Part shown: piece after piece, positions 36,201 through 64,000 of the stretch
Numbering within the stretch: the first letter of the stretch is position 1
Layout of the letters: the number at the start of each line of letters is the position of its first letter
Source: Undaria pinnatifida
Lineage: Eukaryota; Sar; Phaeophyceae; Laminariales; Alariaceae
DNA length: 64,000 nt
Direction: 5' to 3'
Assembly (NCBI GenBank): GCA_012845835.1
Contig: JABAKD010000009.1
Span: forward strand, 1,303,324-1,367,323
Notes under the pieces: generated by a model
Database searches by the model: none
What the model was told of the DNA's origin: nothing
Seen by the model: only the letters and a program-made list of their open reading frames with translations
Position numbers and translations under genes: made by a program

Positions 36201-37976
36201 AATCCAATACAAAGTTTCGGAAACCCGTGGAGATACGTGTGGCATTCTGTGTGCTCCACAATAGTACCGCAGCAGGACGTGCAATGGCGCCTCCCACAGT
36301 TAAAGACGAGGTTAGGCACAGCGCGTCACCGGACATTGAGAGCTTGGTGTACGATGCTGCGCATGAGGTGGGTTGGTTTGGAGTATGCACTGCGTGAGAG
36401 AGAGAGAGAGGAAAGTCTGTCCTAGGTTTCGCCGCGTTTCCCTGTGGACCGCGTCTCATGGTGAAGCAGCTCCCCTGACAGCTTCAAGGCTCAGCTGCTC
36501 TCATTGGCACGGGTAGCTTATAAGTGGTAGGGCGTCCTGACACAAGAGGTTTCAGCTACCATCGTGCATGAGACCGATTTCTTGGAAGTTCATGTTTTCA
36601 CCTGATCAACGACAACAATTAACTCTGTTGCTGTCCTTGTAGCAACGACGAAGCGAGAAAACGCGTTCGTGTCCTGCGTGTACCATGCTCCACGTACTCG
36701 TGCGTCCCTCTCTACAGCAGAGCAGAGTGCTCCAAGCAGCAAACAGAGTATGCCCATATTGAATAGCCCCGCCCGTGCTTGGTTGATGCACGCCACGCGT
36801 GGTATGCGGAGCCTGCCGACTCAGAGTCTTCCTCTGCAGTTCTGCAGTTGGTCGTTGGTGCTCCATCTCACCAAAAGCATCCGTCCTGTTGGCTGCTGGC
36901 TCGTCGGCAGCCGATCCTCAACCGTTTTGTGTCCGCAACCCGACCTGTTACCAGGTACATGTTACAGACCCCCCCCCCTTCCCCCCCACCGCCCTCGGAC
37001 AGATGGCAGCCTTAACAAATAACCTAGAGCATACCTAAGCATTAATGACTGATGGAACTTAACAGCAACAGCGACAGCTGTGTATCATATTATCGCAACG
37101 ATTTATCATGTGATGTATCTCAGGACAACACATGCTGGCCAGTTGCCTGTACGGCGGTATCCTTACTGCTGTTGCAAGCATCGGGGGCGGGCGGGGGGGG
37201 GGGGGCAGGGGGGGGGCTCTCAACGAGTGACGCCATATAGCATTAGTACACTCGTATGCGCAGGCCGCGACTGTTTCTTGAGCTCTAGTATAAGTGACAA
37301 CTAACTAGTGACGGTGACATGGCGGCATCATGTTTAGCTCGTCGACACGTCAAAATCTCCTCTGAGCAATCGCAGCAAGGACGTACTAGATGGGCGTGGC
37401 GGGCGGCCACGCGGCCCGGTTCTGAGATTGGGATGGGTAATACCCTTCAGAGCGGGCAGTTTGCTCTTATTCTGTTGTAGCATGCGTCCCACGTATACAT
37501 GCGGTACGAGTGGCTCTCTGTTGAGCCGTGGGTGCTGTAGAGAGGTGACAGGTTCCCCCGCTTGTCCCCGAGCAGACCCCAAGGTACAGGTTCGAGGGTG
37601 GCCGAGTCGTGGCTGTTTAGTGGTGACGTTCGCAGGACGGCCAGAGTCGTCCGCGTCCTAAAAAAAGTAAACTAATTTGCCATGCTCGCACTGTTGTAGA
37701 CAGCAGCAGCATGCGTGCGACTAATAATACTCGTGTACTATCATACTGCAACACCAGGTATTGTAAGATCACCCTACGGCTGCAACTACAACCATTACGC
37801 TATACTACCACACTATTAATACCAACACTACCTCACTTGCCTTCTAGTTCTGCGGCTGGCGGGTTGTCGGCAACAAGGCAGCGCCAGTAGCTCATCATAG
37901 ACTGCATCAAGTTATCGATCGGTCCCTCAGCTTGGCCGTAAGCAGCCATCATTCTGGGGTACTCGTGTGCCGCCAT
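28181..37976 (-). CDS. Single PH-domain protein, AtPH1-like
   Basis: Small phosphoinositide-binding-type protein. The core model has three exons on the - strand: 36118-35875, 28882-28739 and 28297-28181, joining in phase. From the methionine at 36,042 they give 142 residues, the size of plant PH1. Residues spell a near-complete PH domain: NPDHAGWLRKESAWLKDWRP, RFFVLKGSNLFF, DLSSCMTVKSAEQ, NALEVSTHDTTYFMYAN, then EKDDWIGAIGRAIVQ, the C-terminal helix with its conserved Trp. The C-terminus is acidic/Asn-rich (GDNNNGDSDSDDEYDYR). A likely extra first exon, 37976-37837 (start MAAHEYPRMMAAYG), joins in phase to an acceptor before 36,118 and would give about 214 residues; I am less sure of it. The intron from 35,874 to 28,883 is about 7 kb and holds several transposons. 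The last intron needs a GC donor (AAG|GCGAGG); only that donor restores EKEKDDWIG. Confidence 0.88.
29905..30244 (+). repeat. SINE with tRNA-like head and poly(A) tail
   Basis: Starts GGTCGCCCCGGTGGCGTATC with an A-box-like sequence (TGGCGTATCAGG) and a B-box-like sequence (AGTTCAAGCCC). A body of ~200 bp and a pure A-run of ~39 nt (30,206-30,244) follow. A second copy at 42,803-43,080 shows high similarity through the whole body. It lies in the PH gene's long intron. Confidence 0.8.
30437..31597. mobile_element. Outer inverted-repeat element (MITE-like)
   Basis: Terminal inverted repeats of ~35 bp: the left arm starts GGGTGAGTTTTTTCTCAATG and the right arm, read on -, starts GGGTGAGTTTTTATTGGGAG; both continue GGAGGGGTCCTATT. 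No coding sequence. It contains a second inverted-repeat element at 30,594-31,404. The target duplication is unclear (TAT-like bases near both ends). Confidence 0.6.
30594..31404. mobile_element. PIF/Harbinger-like MITE flanked by TAA
   Basis: Terminal inverted repeats of about 50 bp begin GGGCCC at both ends and share ATTAACGAGGAACTTGCC, followed by a T-rich stretch. The element is flanked on both sides by TAA, the 3-bp (TWA) target duplication typical of PIF/Harbinger elements. It is 811 bp with no transposase, so non-autonomous. It sits inside the 30,437-31,597 element. Confidence 0.7.
32226..33370. repeat. 575-bp tandem duplication
   Basis: Copy 1 (32,226-32,800) and copy 2 (32,801-33,370) both start ATCAGCGCCTATATC and end GGATCGTAGCGTGGTGC, with roughly 85-90% identity by eye. 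No conserved reading frame distinguishes them. It lies in the PH gene's long intron. Confidence 0.85.
33824..34983. mobile_element. Tc1/mariner-type MITE flanked by TA
   Basis: Inverted ends of about 36 bp, with few mismatches: left GAGTGTTTGCGAAAATACG and, read on -, right GAGTGTTTGCGAAAGTACG; both continue into TTTACTT. The flanking dinucleotide is TA on both sides (33,822-33,823 and 34,984-34,985), as expected for Tc1/mariner target duplication. The 1,160-bp interior has frames on both strands around 34,204-34,582, but none resembles a DDE transposase. Confidence 0.65.
34324..34365. repeat. Perfect 18-bp hairpin
   Basis: Arms CGGTTTAGGGCAGAGGAG and CTCCTCTGCCCTAAACCG are exact complements around the 6-nt loop TTTCCG. 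It lies near the middle of the 33,824-34,983 MITE. Confidence 0.9.
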
Positions 37977-38346
37977 ACTTTGCTTTCGCCGTCCGTCTGC
38001 CGTACTGTTGTGCTGTAGTGCTGTAGTGCGTGCACGGCATGGTCAATGTGCCACGACCTCACAGTTCAACTAAAATATATCAAGCCATCCTGTCATATAC
38101 CTGGTATAGCAGTACATCAACATAGCACCCGGTACAATGTTACAATACCTGGTAGCAATTGTTAAGTCACACCGACAGCAGCTATTTTTGCATGGGCAAG
38201 ACCAAGATGCGGTTATTTGTATGAGTACCATACTTCAAACTATCTTAGCTTTTGATACTCTTGCAACGCTTCTGACCGACCGATGCCGTGCGGCGCGATG
38301 GACATTAATTTTTGTTTCTGACTTTGGTGTCCACCAATAGGCTCAA
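37977..38346. promoter_or_regulatory. Divergent promoter region, PH gene / ELP3
   Basis: About 370 bp between the putative PH-gene start (-, 37,976) and the first ELP3 methionine (+, 38,347). Two TACCTGGTA copies lie in it (38,098 and 38,146). The ELP3 methionine follows an acceptor-like AATAG, so a 5' non-coding exon may also be here. If the extra PH exon is wrong, the intergenic region is larger. Confidence 0.4.
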
Positions 38347-56860
<18,514 letters not shown>

Positions 56861-59079
56861 TGATTCGACAGCAGCAGTAGCATCCACAGTAACAGAACCA
56901 GAACATATGGAATGATGAGGTTTTGTAGTTCTTCCATCTCCCGTTCTTGTTGAGAATATTCCAGCATTCCCATTTCTGCATTCCTTTCTTTTTTCAACCT
57001 TGTTTTGTGGTTATTTCCTCCGCCGATCGAATGGCGTGTGCGGTGCTGCTCTACGCTGGCACGTTGGTGCCATCTATTAATTGGCAGCAGGGGGGGACGT
57101 TTTTCGATCAGAGGGGGCAGGGGGGCAGGAAGGAGGGGGGGTTGGTCCGACGACGGACACGCCATGGCAAATATGTCGGCTGACGGTTTAGGTTTGTCCC
57201 GTCAAGGCCTCGTTAGACGTAATATACTGGTTTTAGTACTGTGTGGAGCGGTCCTTGACGGACGGTTGTGCGTCACAACTCAAGAGTGCCGTCAACCGAT
57301 ATCTTTGCACCATGGCCCAAAATATTAACATGTGCAGGCGGAGAGGGGGGGCGTGGTATCGGCTATTCCTGACCTAGCGAAAAGTGTCATATGAAAATGT
57401 GTATTTGTTTTCCCTCCCGCCAAATCCGGGCGTAATCGTCGCGAAACGGAAGGAGCGAGTGGGGTACGGGGAGGGAGGAGGAGGAGGTCGGGATCGGCAG
57501 CCAAATGTCGCCGAAAATGTATTGGTCTCTCAGCCCCCCCACGGCCAATGGGGAGGAAATCTGCGGTCGTAGCGTCGTTCGAGTAGAACTCCTGCGGTCT
57601 CGCCGCGCATTGATAGTCAAGGGCGGGGGAGGGTGTTTTAGCTTTTGTTAGGGGTATAAACCTTCACCACAGAGCTATTAACATCGTTCAGCTTTCGCTT
57701 TTGCTAGATATACACCATAGGCGCCGAACTAGCAGCCAACTTCTGACTGCTAGCGCTAGCTCTGTAGTAAACGCGCAATATCGAGGTTCGAACCCCCCCT
57801 CCCGTCCTTCTTGGCCAGTTTTTTGTTTAATGGAAACTGACCGCGAGCTCAGGGTAGAGGGTGGAAGGCGCCGTAGCGGGGGGGGACGGGGGGAGGCTGT
57901 CGTGACTGTCGAGGTGAGGTCTTCCTCGTCGGAAGCACCGCACAAGTTGCCATTTTCTCGGCAACGCTGCCGTGGCCGTCGCCGCGAAGACATGTTTCTT
58001 GTGGGTTTGTGGTTTGTCCAAGTGCGAGCCAGCATTTTCGGTGGCTGCTGCTGCTGCTGCTGCTGTTGCCGCTACTGCTTCGACCGCTGATGCTGCTGGT
58101 GTTTTTGCTGCCGCCATTTTTGCTGCTGCTGCTATTGTAGATAGTGTTAGTGCTGATGTGTCCCATTTCTGATAAGTGTTTTGGTGTTTGTTGTCGTGAC
58201 AGCGTTAATTTACGCTTTACCTTCGCTTCCACCCTCACGCTGCCGCCGCCAGCCTGTATGTGATGACGCGGTCGAAGGCCGCGCATCGATTAGATTGCCT
58301 CTCGCTGGTTGTTTGATTGTTGCGTTTGGTGATCGGAGCGCGGGCGCGAGGGATGCACCGCGATCAGGTGCTATTTAAGTCAACGATGTATCCTTTGAAT
58401 CAAAGCGAAATAAATCAAAGTTCTACATTTTTGACCGTTGTTTTTTTCTAGTATTACCCTGAATGCTCGACGCCAATGTGCATCAAGCGGTGACATGTGC
58501 GTATTGCTGTTGGGGCGGAGGCTTTATTCATCGTTTAATATTTTCCCGCACATGTTCAATATTTTGTGTGCACGCTCGTGCCTCTGGAGGGTTGGTTCTT
58601 GGACAGGGAGAGTGACGATATGTCAATATGACGAATACAGTATCGGCGGCTGCTTGGTGGAGGCATACTTTTGGTGCCCGAAGTATGCATCAATGCAAGG
58701 AGGCCTTTTATTTAACACGGGAGACGCGTGATTCTATTGCGTGTACTGTACCGATACACGGCGCATGCTACGACGGATGTTACATTTTTCGACTGTTTTG
58801 TTTTCTGAATAAGACGGGGCTCCTTAACCCAAAACCGTCGCTGTGTACCTAGGCGATGAGATTTTTCATCCGGAAGCAGTTTTGTTTTGCTCGGTTTTTC
58901 GGAGAGATCTTAAGCCCCGAAGTTGAGGAACCTTTATCGTCGCACGCGTCACACGCTACGGTAAATGTGTACCATGTGTGTGTTCTGAGGCTCATAACCT
59001 CACGGTAAGACCTCTACACTTTCACCCAAAAACCCATGGCCTAGGTATCACACAAAAAAAAAATGGCGTTGTCGTTCAG
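56861..59079. other. Region downstream of ELP3, no gene recognised
   Basis: Contains a G-rich stretch (57,083-57,145) and a possible short inverted-repeat element at 57,174-57,303 (left ATGTCGGCTGACGG, right read on - ATATCGGTTGACGG). A (CTG)n tract lies at 58,040-58,145. Frames around 57,690-58,290 are low-complexity. I cannot support a gene here. Confidence 0.35.
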
Positions 59080-59215
59080 ACGGTTTGGGGTTGAGGAGCG
59101 CCCGTTAAGAAGGAATTAGAGGGATACCAGTCCGTTTGACCACTTGCGAAAGGTTCACCAATAGCTTACCCAAACTAAGCATTATAACACTCTCCCCCCC
59201 TGAAACGGCGCGATA
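59080..59215 (-). repeat. tRNA-derived repeat, copy A
   Basis: On -, a segment beginning TGTTATAATGCTTAGTTTG, with an A-box-like TGGTCAAACGG ~45 nt downstream, matches 63,190-63,300 on the same strand. No good B box is visible in this copy. Confidence 0.45.
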
Positions 59216-59317
59216 GCAGGTCGGCCGGATATACGGGCGGACCTGTCAATGTCCAAGCGGTTTTATTTCCTGGGGATACCGGGGAAAGTTTTTTTGAAGT
59301 TCGTGTAAGGTTCTAGG

Positions 59318-59572
59318 GGGGACACAGAGTGCCCCCTGCAGGTTTGCCAATTGAGCAGGTCCTCGGAGAGTACTCACTTTCGTAGCCTTCGTAGAGACGT
59401 AGCTTTATTCGATTCCACCAGAGCCCCGGATAGCTTCTGAGATCGGAGGCACGTGCCTCCGATCTATTTCCTAACTTTCCCGAATATGTAAACGCCAACC
59501 TTGTCATACGAAACCCATCCAAATTATCTCAAATTCGGATAATTACAGGCCTTTCGAGGCCGTATCTTAACA
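59318..59572 (-). repeat. 3' LTR of the right element
   Basis: On - it starts TGTTAAGATACGG and aligns with the left LTR (3,510-3,765) along its length. It contains the 24-bp palindrome at 59,441-59,464, perfect here because the centre is ACGT. Confidence 0.65.
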
Positions 59573-60525
59573 CTAGCCCACCCTGATGAGTCGCATATGC
59601 AGAAATATGGGAGGATCGGGGAAGCTCCGGTTCTACGAACTAGACCATGAGTCGAAGATGCGGCTCCTCAAAACCCACTCCCACACCTCTAACGGTCTAG
59701 CTATGGAGCCAGGAACACGCAGAGAAAAGCAGTTGAAAGAAACGCAGACCCTACAACAAGGCAAACGTCACCCATCAAATACCTGCCGCGTGCCGCCGGT
59801 GTGGCGGGGGGGGGCAGAAAAGGCTCTAGAACCTGCCGCATGCCGCCGGTGAGGCGGGGGTGGGCAGGAAAGGCTCTACGGCAAACCAACCGCAGAAAAG
59901 GTACTATGGCGAGGCGAGCCCTCGTCGGTATGGAGGGGAACACAGGCGCTAACGCAAGGGAGAAGTCATGCGAAAAACCTCCCGCGGGCCATCGGCAAGG
60001 CGGGGCGTTAGACGAGGAAACGACAAATACCCGAGATGGAAGGTGGCAACACCTACAGCCTCGCTAGGGGGGCAAGTGTTTAGTCGAAAAAACAAAGTAT
60101 AACAATGACGTCCTTGGAATATTTTCATAAAATACAACACACAAAAGTTAAAAGATGACACACAGACCCGTATATAGCCCTGTACCACGTTACGCGCGAA
60201 CAGGATACCCTGGTCGCCCCCCGGCTCTGGGCTGAGGAGGGCGTCGGCAGGGTGAAATTGAACAATGATGAAAAAGCCAACAGCGCTGCGCCTCAGATAG
60301 CGGCGTTTTACCCGAACCCTGGCCCGGCACTGAGCAGGGGGTTCGGCAGGACAGGAAGAAAAAATAATGGGGAGAACCGCCGCGAACCCGACGAAGACCC
60401 TCAGGACACTACAAACAAGCCGAAGACAAAGACTCAGACCTCATAACTCCAAAAAACGTGAAGAACCATCGGGGAGCGATGGCGGCTTGAAAGTCAACTG
60501 GCCACGGCCACGCCAGGAGATTCGT

Positions 60526-60770
60526 CTACGTTACGTTGTATTTCCCGAGGAAACGCACTGGCGATGTAAAGTTGCAAGCACCAAAAGCCTCGTACGGCTT
60601 CCGTCGAAGTCGTGCAGCGCGCCGGGGAAGAGGAAGTTTAATCGGTCCCGGGTCGTCCAGAAAGCGGACCAGGTATACCTTGTCCTCGGTAGTGCTCGCG
60701 CTGATTTTTTCAAGCCACCGCAACCCATCGTCTCCCTTGTACCAAAAGTGGGCTCCCTTAGGGAGTACTG
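60526..60770 (-). pseudogene. LTR-retrotransposon Pol C-terminal fragment, second copy
   Basis: HFWYKGDDGLRWLEKISAS followed by VYLVRFLDDPGPIKLPLP matches the left copy (2,385-2,520). After KLPLP one C is missing relative to the left copy, and the frame changes. Confidence 0.55.
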
Positions 60771-61269
60771 TGTCGTGGTAGCGACGGAGCCAATCGACGC
60801 GGGGAACACGGGCGTAGCCCGGTGCTAGGAAACGTTCCCCGTTGTTGCGGAAGAGCTAACGCTGTGCCGCCTCAAACCGCATTCGGCGGTACCTGCGGTT
60901 GGTTTGGCGGTGCTGGTCCGGGGTTCCGGCCCAATAACGCAAGATGTGGGAGCGGAAGAGGTGGAGGTCCATTTCTCGCTCCCAGGAAGGTTCAGGGGCA
61001 AGGTGGCGTCATCGCGGCGCTATATAAGACGCACTGGGCGGGACTCTGTCCGGTGGAGGTTGGTCCGTCTTCTGTCTCGTCATCGGAACCCGCTTCCGGT
61101 GGTTCCCCCCGTCTCGAGTCGCGGGATCTCGAGCGAGCTCTCCCTGTCTCGTGGGCATCCAGGCTGGGGCACGTGCAAGACCTCAGCCTGCCCCGAGTAG
61201 CCCGCGTCCTCACTGGTAGACATGTTGCTTGTTGTCTGTAGGGGGGGCGGCGGTAGCTCCCGCCGCAGC

Positions 61270-62240
61270 CGACGCAGCTGATTGGGCGAGGCCTTGTTGC
61301 GCCCTCTTCGCTACCAGGGACGCCTCCCGCGCAGTGGTCTTCACCTGCGCGATATCTTCGTCAAACCGACGTCGGCGTGCGTCGAAGGCGAGGGGGCCGC
61401 GGTAGGGCGAGGCCTTGTTGCGCCCTCTTCGCTACCAGGAACGCTCCCCGCGCAGCGGTCTTCGCCTGCTCGATATCTTCGTCAAACCGACGTCGGCGTG
61501 CTATCGTCTGGTTGGCGTCGTCGAGCGCCCGCTGAGCCCGCGCCGCCGCATATGCCAAGTCCAAGGGGGTGGCACGGGCGCCCCGGTCCCGGGAGCTCTG
61601 GGGGGTGGCGTAGCTCCCGCCGCAGCCGACGCAACTGATTGGGCGAGGCCTTGTTGCGCCCTCTTCGCTACCAGGGACGCTTCCCGCGCAGCGGTCTTTG
61701 CCTGCTCGATATCTTCGTCAAACCGACGTCGGCGTGCTATCGTCTGGTTGGCGTCGTCGAGCGCCCGCTGAGCCCGCGCCGCCGCATATGCCAAGTTCAT
61801 GGGGGCGGCATGGGTACCCCGGTCCCGGGAGCTCTGGGGGTGGCGCTCTGTCGAGCGCGGAGAGCCCAGGTGGCGGCGGTGGTGCCCTGTCGAGCGCGGT
61901 GGGGGGCAGCTGGTGGCGCTTCCCCGGGGCTGGCGAAGACCGCTGCGCGGGAGGCGTCCCTGGTAGCGAAGAGGGCGCAACAAGGCCTCGCCCAGTCAGT
62001 TGCGTCGGCTGAGGTGGGAGCTACCGCGGCCTCCTCGCCTTCGACGCGCCCCCAGGGTGTCGCATCCCAGCGACCACGACCCAGAAACGACGCCTTCTTC
62101 AAGGGCATCGTCGCGTGCATGGCGTCTGCACCGAGGGTAGACTTCTCCTCAGCGTTGGCGACCGCGGTGGTGGAAACGGCCTGCGCCCTCCTCTCGTCAG
62201 AGAGGCCGGCGACGCGGCAAGCGGACGTCCTTTCAGTGGA
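61270..62240 (-). pseudogene. Repetitive gag-like coding block
   Basis: The - strand encodes repeated Ala/Arg/Gln-rich helical units (for example MNLAYAAARAQRALDDANQT, then RRRRFDEDIEQAKTAARE). Units recur at about 61,800-61,640, 61,570-61,410 and 61,400-61,290. A piece of the same unit appears in inverted orientation at 61,930-61,990. Position next to the 5' LTR suggests a gag-type protein; the composition alone proves nothing. Confidence 0.35.
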
Positions 62241-62249
62241 AGCGGCCTA

Positions 62250-62365
62250 GACGATCTATTTCCTAACTTTTCCGAATATGTAAACGCCAACCTTATCATA
62301 CGAAACCCATCCAAGTTATTCTCCAATTCGGATAATTACAGGCCTTTCGAGGCCGTATTTTAACA
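62250..62365 (-). repeat. Truncated 5' LTR of the right element
   Basis: The first ~115 bp of the LTR (TGTTAAAATACGGCC...) on -, breaking off at GATC, the outer edge of the palindrome present in the full LTRs. Confidence 0.6.
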
Positions 62366-63138
62366 TTCGACATGGGGAAAGATAAAAATTACTAGGAATC
62401 GGGAACCGATGGAAGGATAATATGCACTTTGTTGTTCCAGAGACAACTAGGCGTTATGGTTCATCGTTTGTTTTCTTGGCGGAGTACGTACGTAGCTTAC
62501 TTTGACAGCAGCAATTGGCATTGTTTGGTTGATTGCGCTTGTGGGGATACCGCACGGGACGGTGCTGGCAGACTGGTTGAACACGCGAACAGACAGAGCT
62601 GTTGTTTACAACTGGACAGCGGTCGCTCACTGGACCAGATAATTCGTGATTTCTAGATTCTTGAGTTCATCGCTAGACGGCGAATCGGGGAATTAGCGAG
62701 AGCAAGAAGGAACATCGAAGGCGAAGCGCTTCATACGAGGCACAGGAAGCGAGTGCGGAAGCATCGACAACGGGCCTCGCCTTGACCGGTATGATATTAC
62801 GTGCAGATACGGGCTGTTGTTCGTCTCCTCAATCCCCGATACTGGTGGGCCGAGAGCGTGTGTGTGCGTTTGGAAACGGTTCGAGCGGGTTGTGTTGCTT
62901 GTGCAAAAACAAACAAAAAAAAAAGCGGGGAAATAGCTACAAATTCAACATAATGATCAAGCACATGCGCATCACAGATCGCGGCAACGAGATATCACCG
63001 GATTCTTCCCCCGACCAAGGCAAAGATACGATGATGCTCGTAATCGTGAAAAGGATCGTGTCTGGTCGTACTCTCGGCGGCCTGGGCAACGCAATTCGAA
63101 AGATATATACAACAAAGCCTGAAATTGTAAAGTTTATT
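62366..63138. other. Unassigned region right of the LTR element
   Basis: No gene or RNA recognised. An A-run lies at 62,908-62,922. Frames up to ~150 codons exist but have no recognisable domain. Confidence 0.3.
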
Positions 63139-63300
63139 ATGGTGGATGGTGGGATTCGAACCCACGACCCCAAAAAACATGGTCTGTCGACGACGCCATT
63201 TGTTAAGGAATTAAAGGGATATTAGTCCGTTTGGCTACTTGTAAAAGATTAGTCAATAGCTTACCTAAATTAAGCCTTATGACACCCCGCAATTCAGAAA
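63139..63300 (-). repeat. tRNA-derived repeat, copy B
   Basis: On -, an A-box-like TAGCCAAACGG and a good B box/T-arm GTGGGTTCGAATCCCAC lie ~80 nt apart, as in a class II (long variable arm) tRNA or a SINE derived from one. The upstream part matches 59,080-59,215. No pairing 5' acceptor strand was found for CATCCAC, so a functional tRNA is unlikely. Confidence 0.5.
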
Positions 63301-64000
63301 AAAAAACTGCCGAAAGCTGCTAATAATATTACTGCCTATATCGTAACACGCGTCTCTATCGCAGTACGCTCATACTCTGTGATCCTCGTAGAGGCGGTCG
63401 GTTTAAGACCAACCTTTTTGTGCTACCAGGTATACTTTTTGGGGTCGCTACGTGTGTTTGGGTCCTACAAACCATGGTACTTATAAAATGGTATGGCCCA
63501 CGCTATGAAGAATTCATCCGGAGACTTGGATCCCCCCTGCTTTGGTCTCCGACTAGGAGTTTTTTTTCAGATTTTCAATAAAGATTCGCAGAATTGAGAG
63601 GCGTTTCTCATTCCCAGTCCTGCAGCTGAAAAAAGCTTTGAAAGGGCACTCACTCCAGGCTTTCTTCAACTGCAAGACTTGGAACGAGAACACCTCTTTG
63701 ATTCCGAGTGGCTTCCTCCAAAATCTTGAAAAATACGCTCCGGTAGTCCGAACTTCTCTATTATTGGCACGAGGCGACAAACCAAACGAAACTTTTAGCT
63801 CAGCCAAGAGAAATTATTAACAAAATGAAAACAAGCATGTTAAGATACGGCCTGAAAATTCCGTAACCCGACACTGCCGCCAACAAGGTCTGACAAACCC
63901 AACTCTGTGGGGCGAGCTGCTTGCTTGCTAAACGACGAGCCGGTTTGCATCTACGCCCCCCTGCTCATGCGCCCTTGGATCATGCAAGCTTGTCACTCAC
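63301..64000. other. Right edge of the window, foldback at 63,567-63,730
   Basis: No gene recognised. It contains one TACCAGGTA (63,424) and an imperfect ~65-70-bp inverted repeat (arms about 63,567-63,632 and 63,657-63,730), described in the findings. Confidence 0.35.

Larger units (their letters stand above)
59318..62365 (-). mobile_element. Degraded LTR retrotransposon, right copy
   Basis: On -: truncated LTR (62,365-62,250), a gag-like repetitive coding block (about 62,240-61,280), an unassigned middle, a Pol C-terminal remnant (about 60,770-60,526), ~950 nt of non-coding sequence with the CCGGCGGCATGCGGCAGG phrase (59,835-59,795), a GGGTGGGCTAG tract, then a second LTR (59,572-59,318). 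The order matches the left copy at 2,200-3,765 in opposite orientation. RT and integrase cores are missing, so it is a deletion derivative. Confidence 0.65.

Noticed and set aside
63139-63225. Possible functional class II tRNA gene on -
   Set aside because: The T-arm is good, but no 5' acceptor strand pairs with the 3' strand. The upstream part belongs to a dispersed repeat.

Overview
The window is nuclear DNA of an intron-rich eukaryote. Coding sequence is split into short exons, usually 50-200 nt, by introns of several hundred bases to 7 kb. The introns are full of microsatellites and transposons. Gene content (an AP-4 adaptor subunit, a mitoribosomal GTPase-like protein, a plant/SAR-type single-PH-domain protein, and a divergent ELP3 with a C-terminal membrane anchor) suggests an alga or a related protist. 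A stramenopile or another SAR lineage is my best guess. The lineage is inferred, not shown.

Five genes alternate in strand. An unidentified coiled-coil gene (+, 3' end at 6,665) converges on AP4M1 (-, 17,683 to 7,544, 12 exons). AP4M1 is head-to-head, across about 375 bp, with the mitochondrial ribosomal protein mS29/DAP3 (+, 18,059-25,293, 11 exons). mS29 converges on a PH-domain gene (-, 37,976 to 28,181, with one 7-kb intron). That gene is head-to-head, across about 370 bp, with ELP3 (+, 38,347-56,860, 14 exons). I rebuilt these models by hand from reading frame, splice-site phase and family resemblance. Phases are consistent throughout for the four named genes, and three introns need GC-AG splicing.

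Both ends of the window carry degraded LTR retrotransposons of one family in opposite orientation (about 2.0-3.8 kb on +; about 62.4-59.3 kb on -). Introns hold a Pif1-type helicase pseudogene (AP4M1 intron 3) and a nested pair of inverted-repeat elements, a 575-bp tandem duplication and a TA-flanked MITE (all in the 7-kb PH intron). They also hold a hAT-like element inside an (AAT)n tract that follows a SINE (ELP3 intron 6). A truncated Helitron Rep gene is fused to a 360-bp inverted duplication of a small zinc-ribbon-like ORF (ELP3 intron 9).

Most notable observations: a predicted tail-anchored ELP3; degenerate copies of ELP3 exon edges repeated in the adjoining introns; a 9-bp near-palindrome TACCWGGTA found 15 times; and the cluster of GC donors. 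Genes from unrelated pathways (vesicle sorting, mitochondrial translation, phosphoinositide binding, tRNA modification) are simply neighbours, apart from possible co-regulation of the two divergent pairs.
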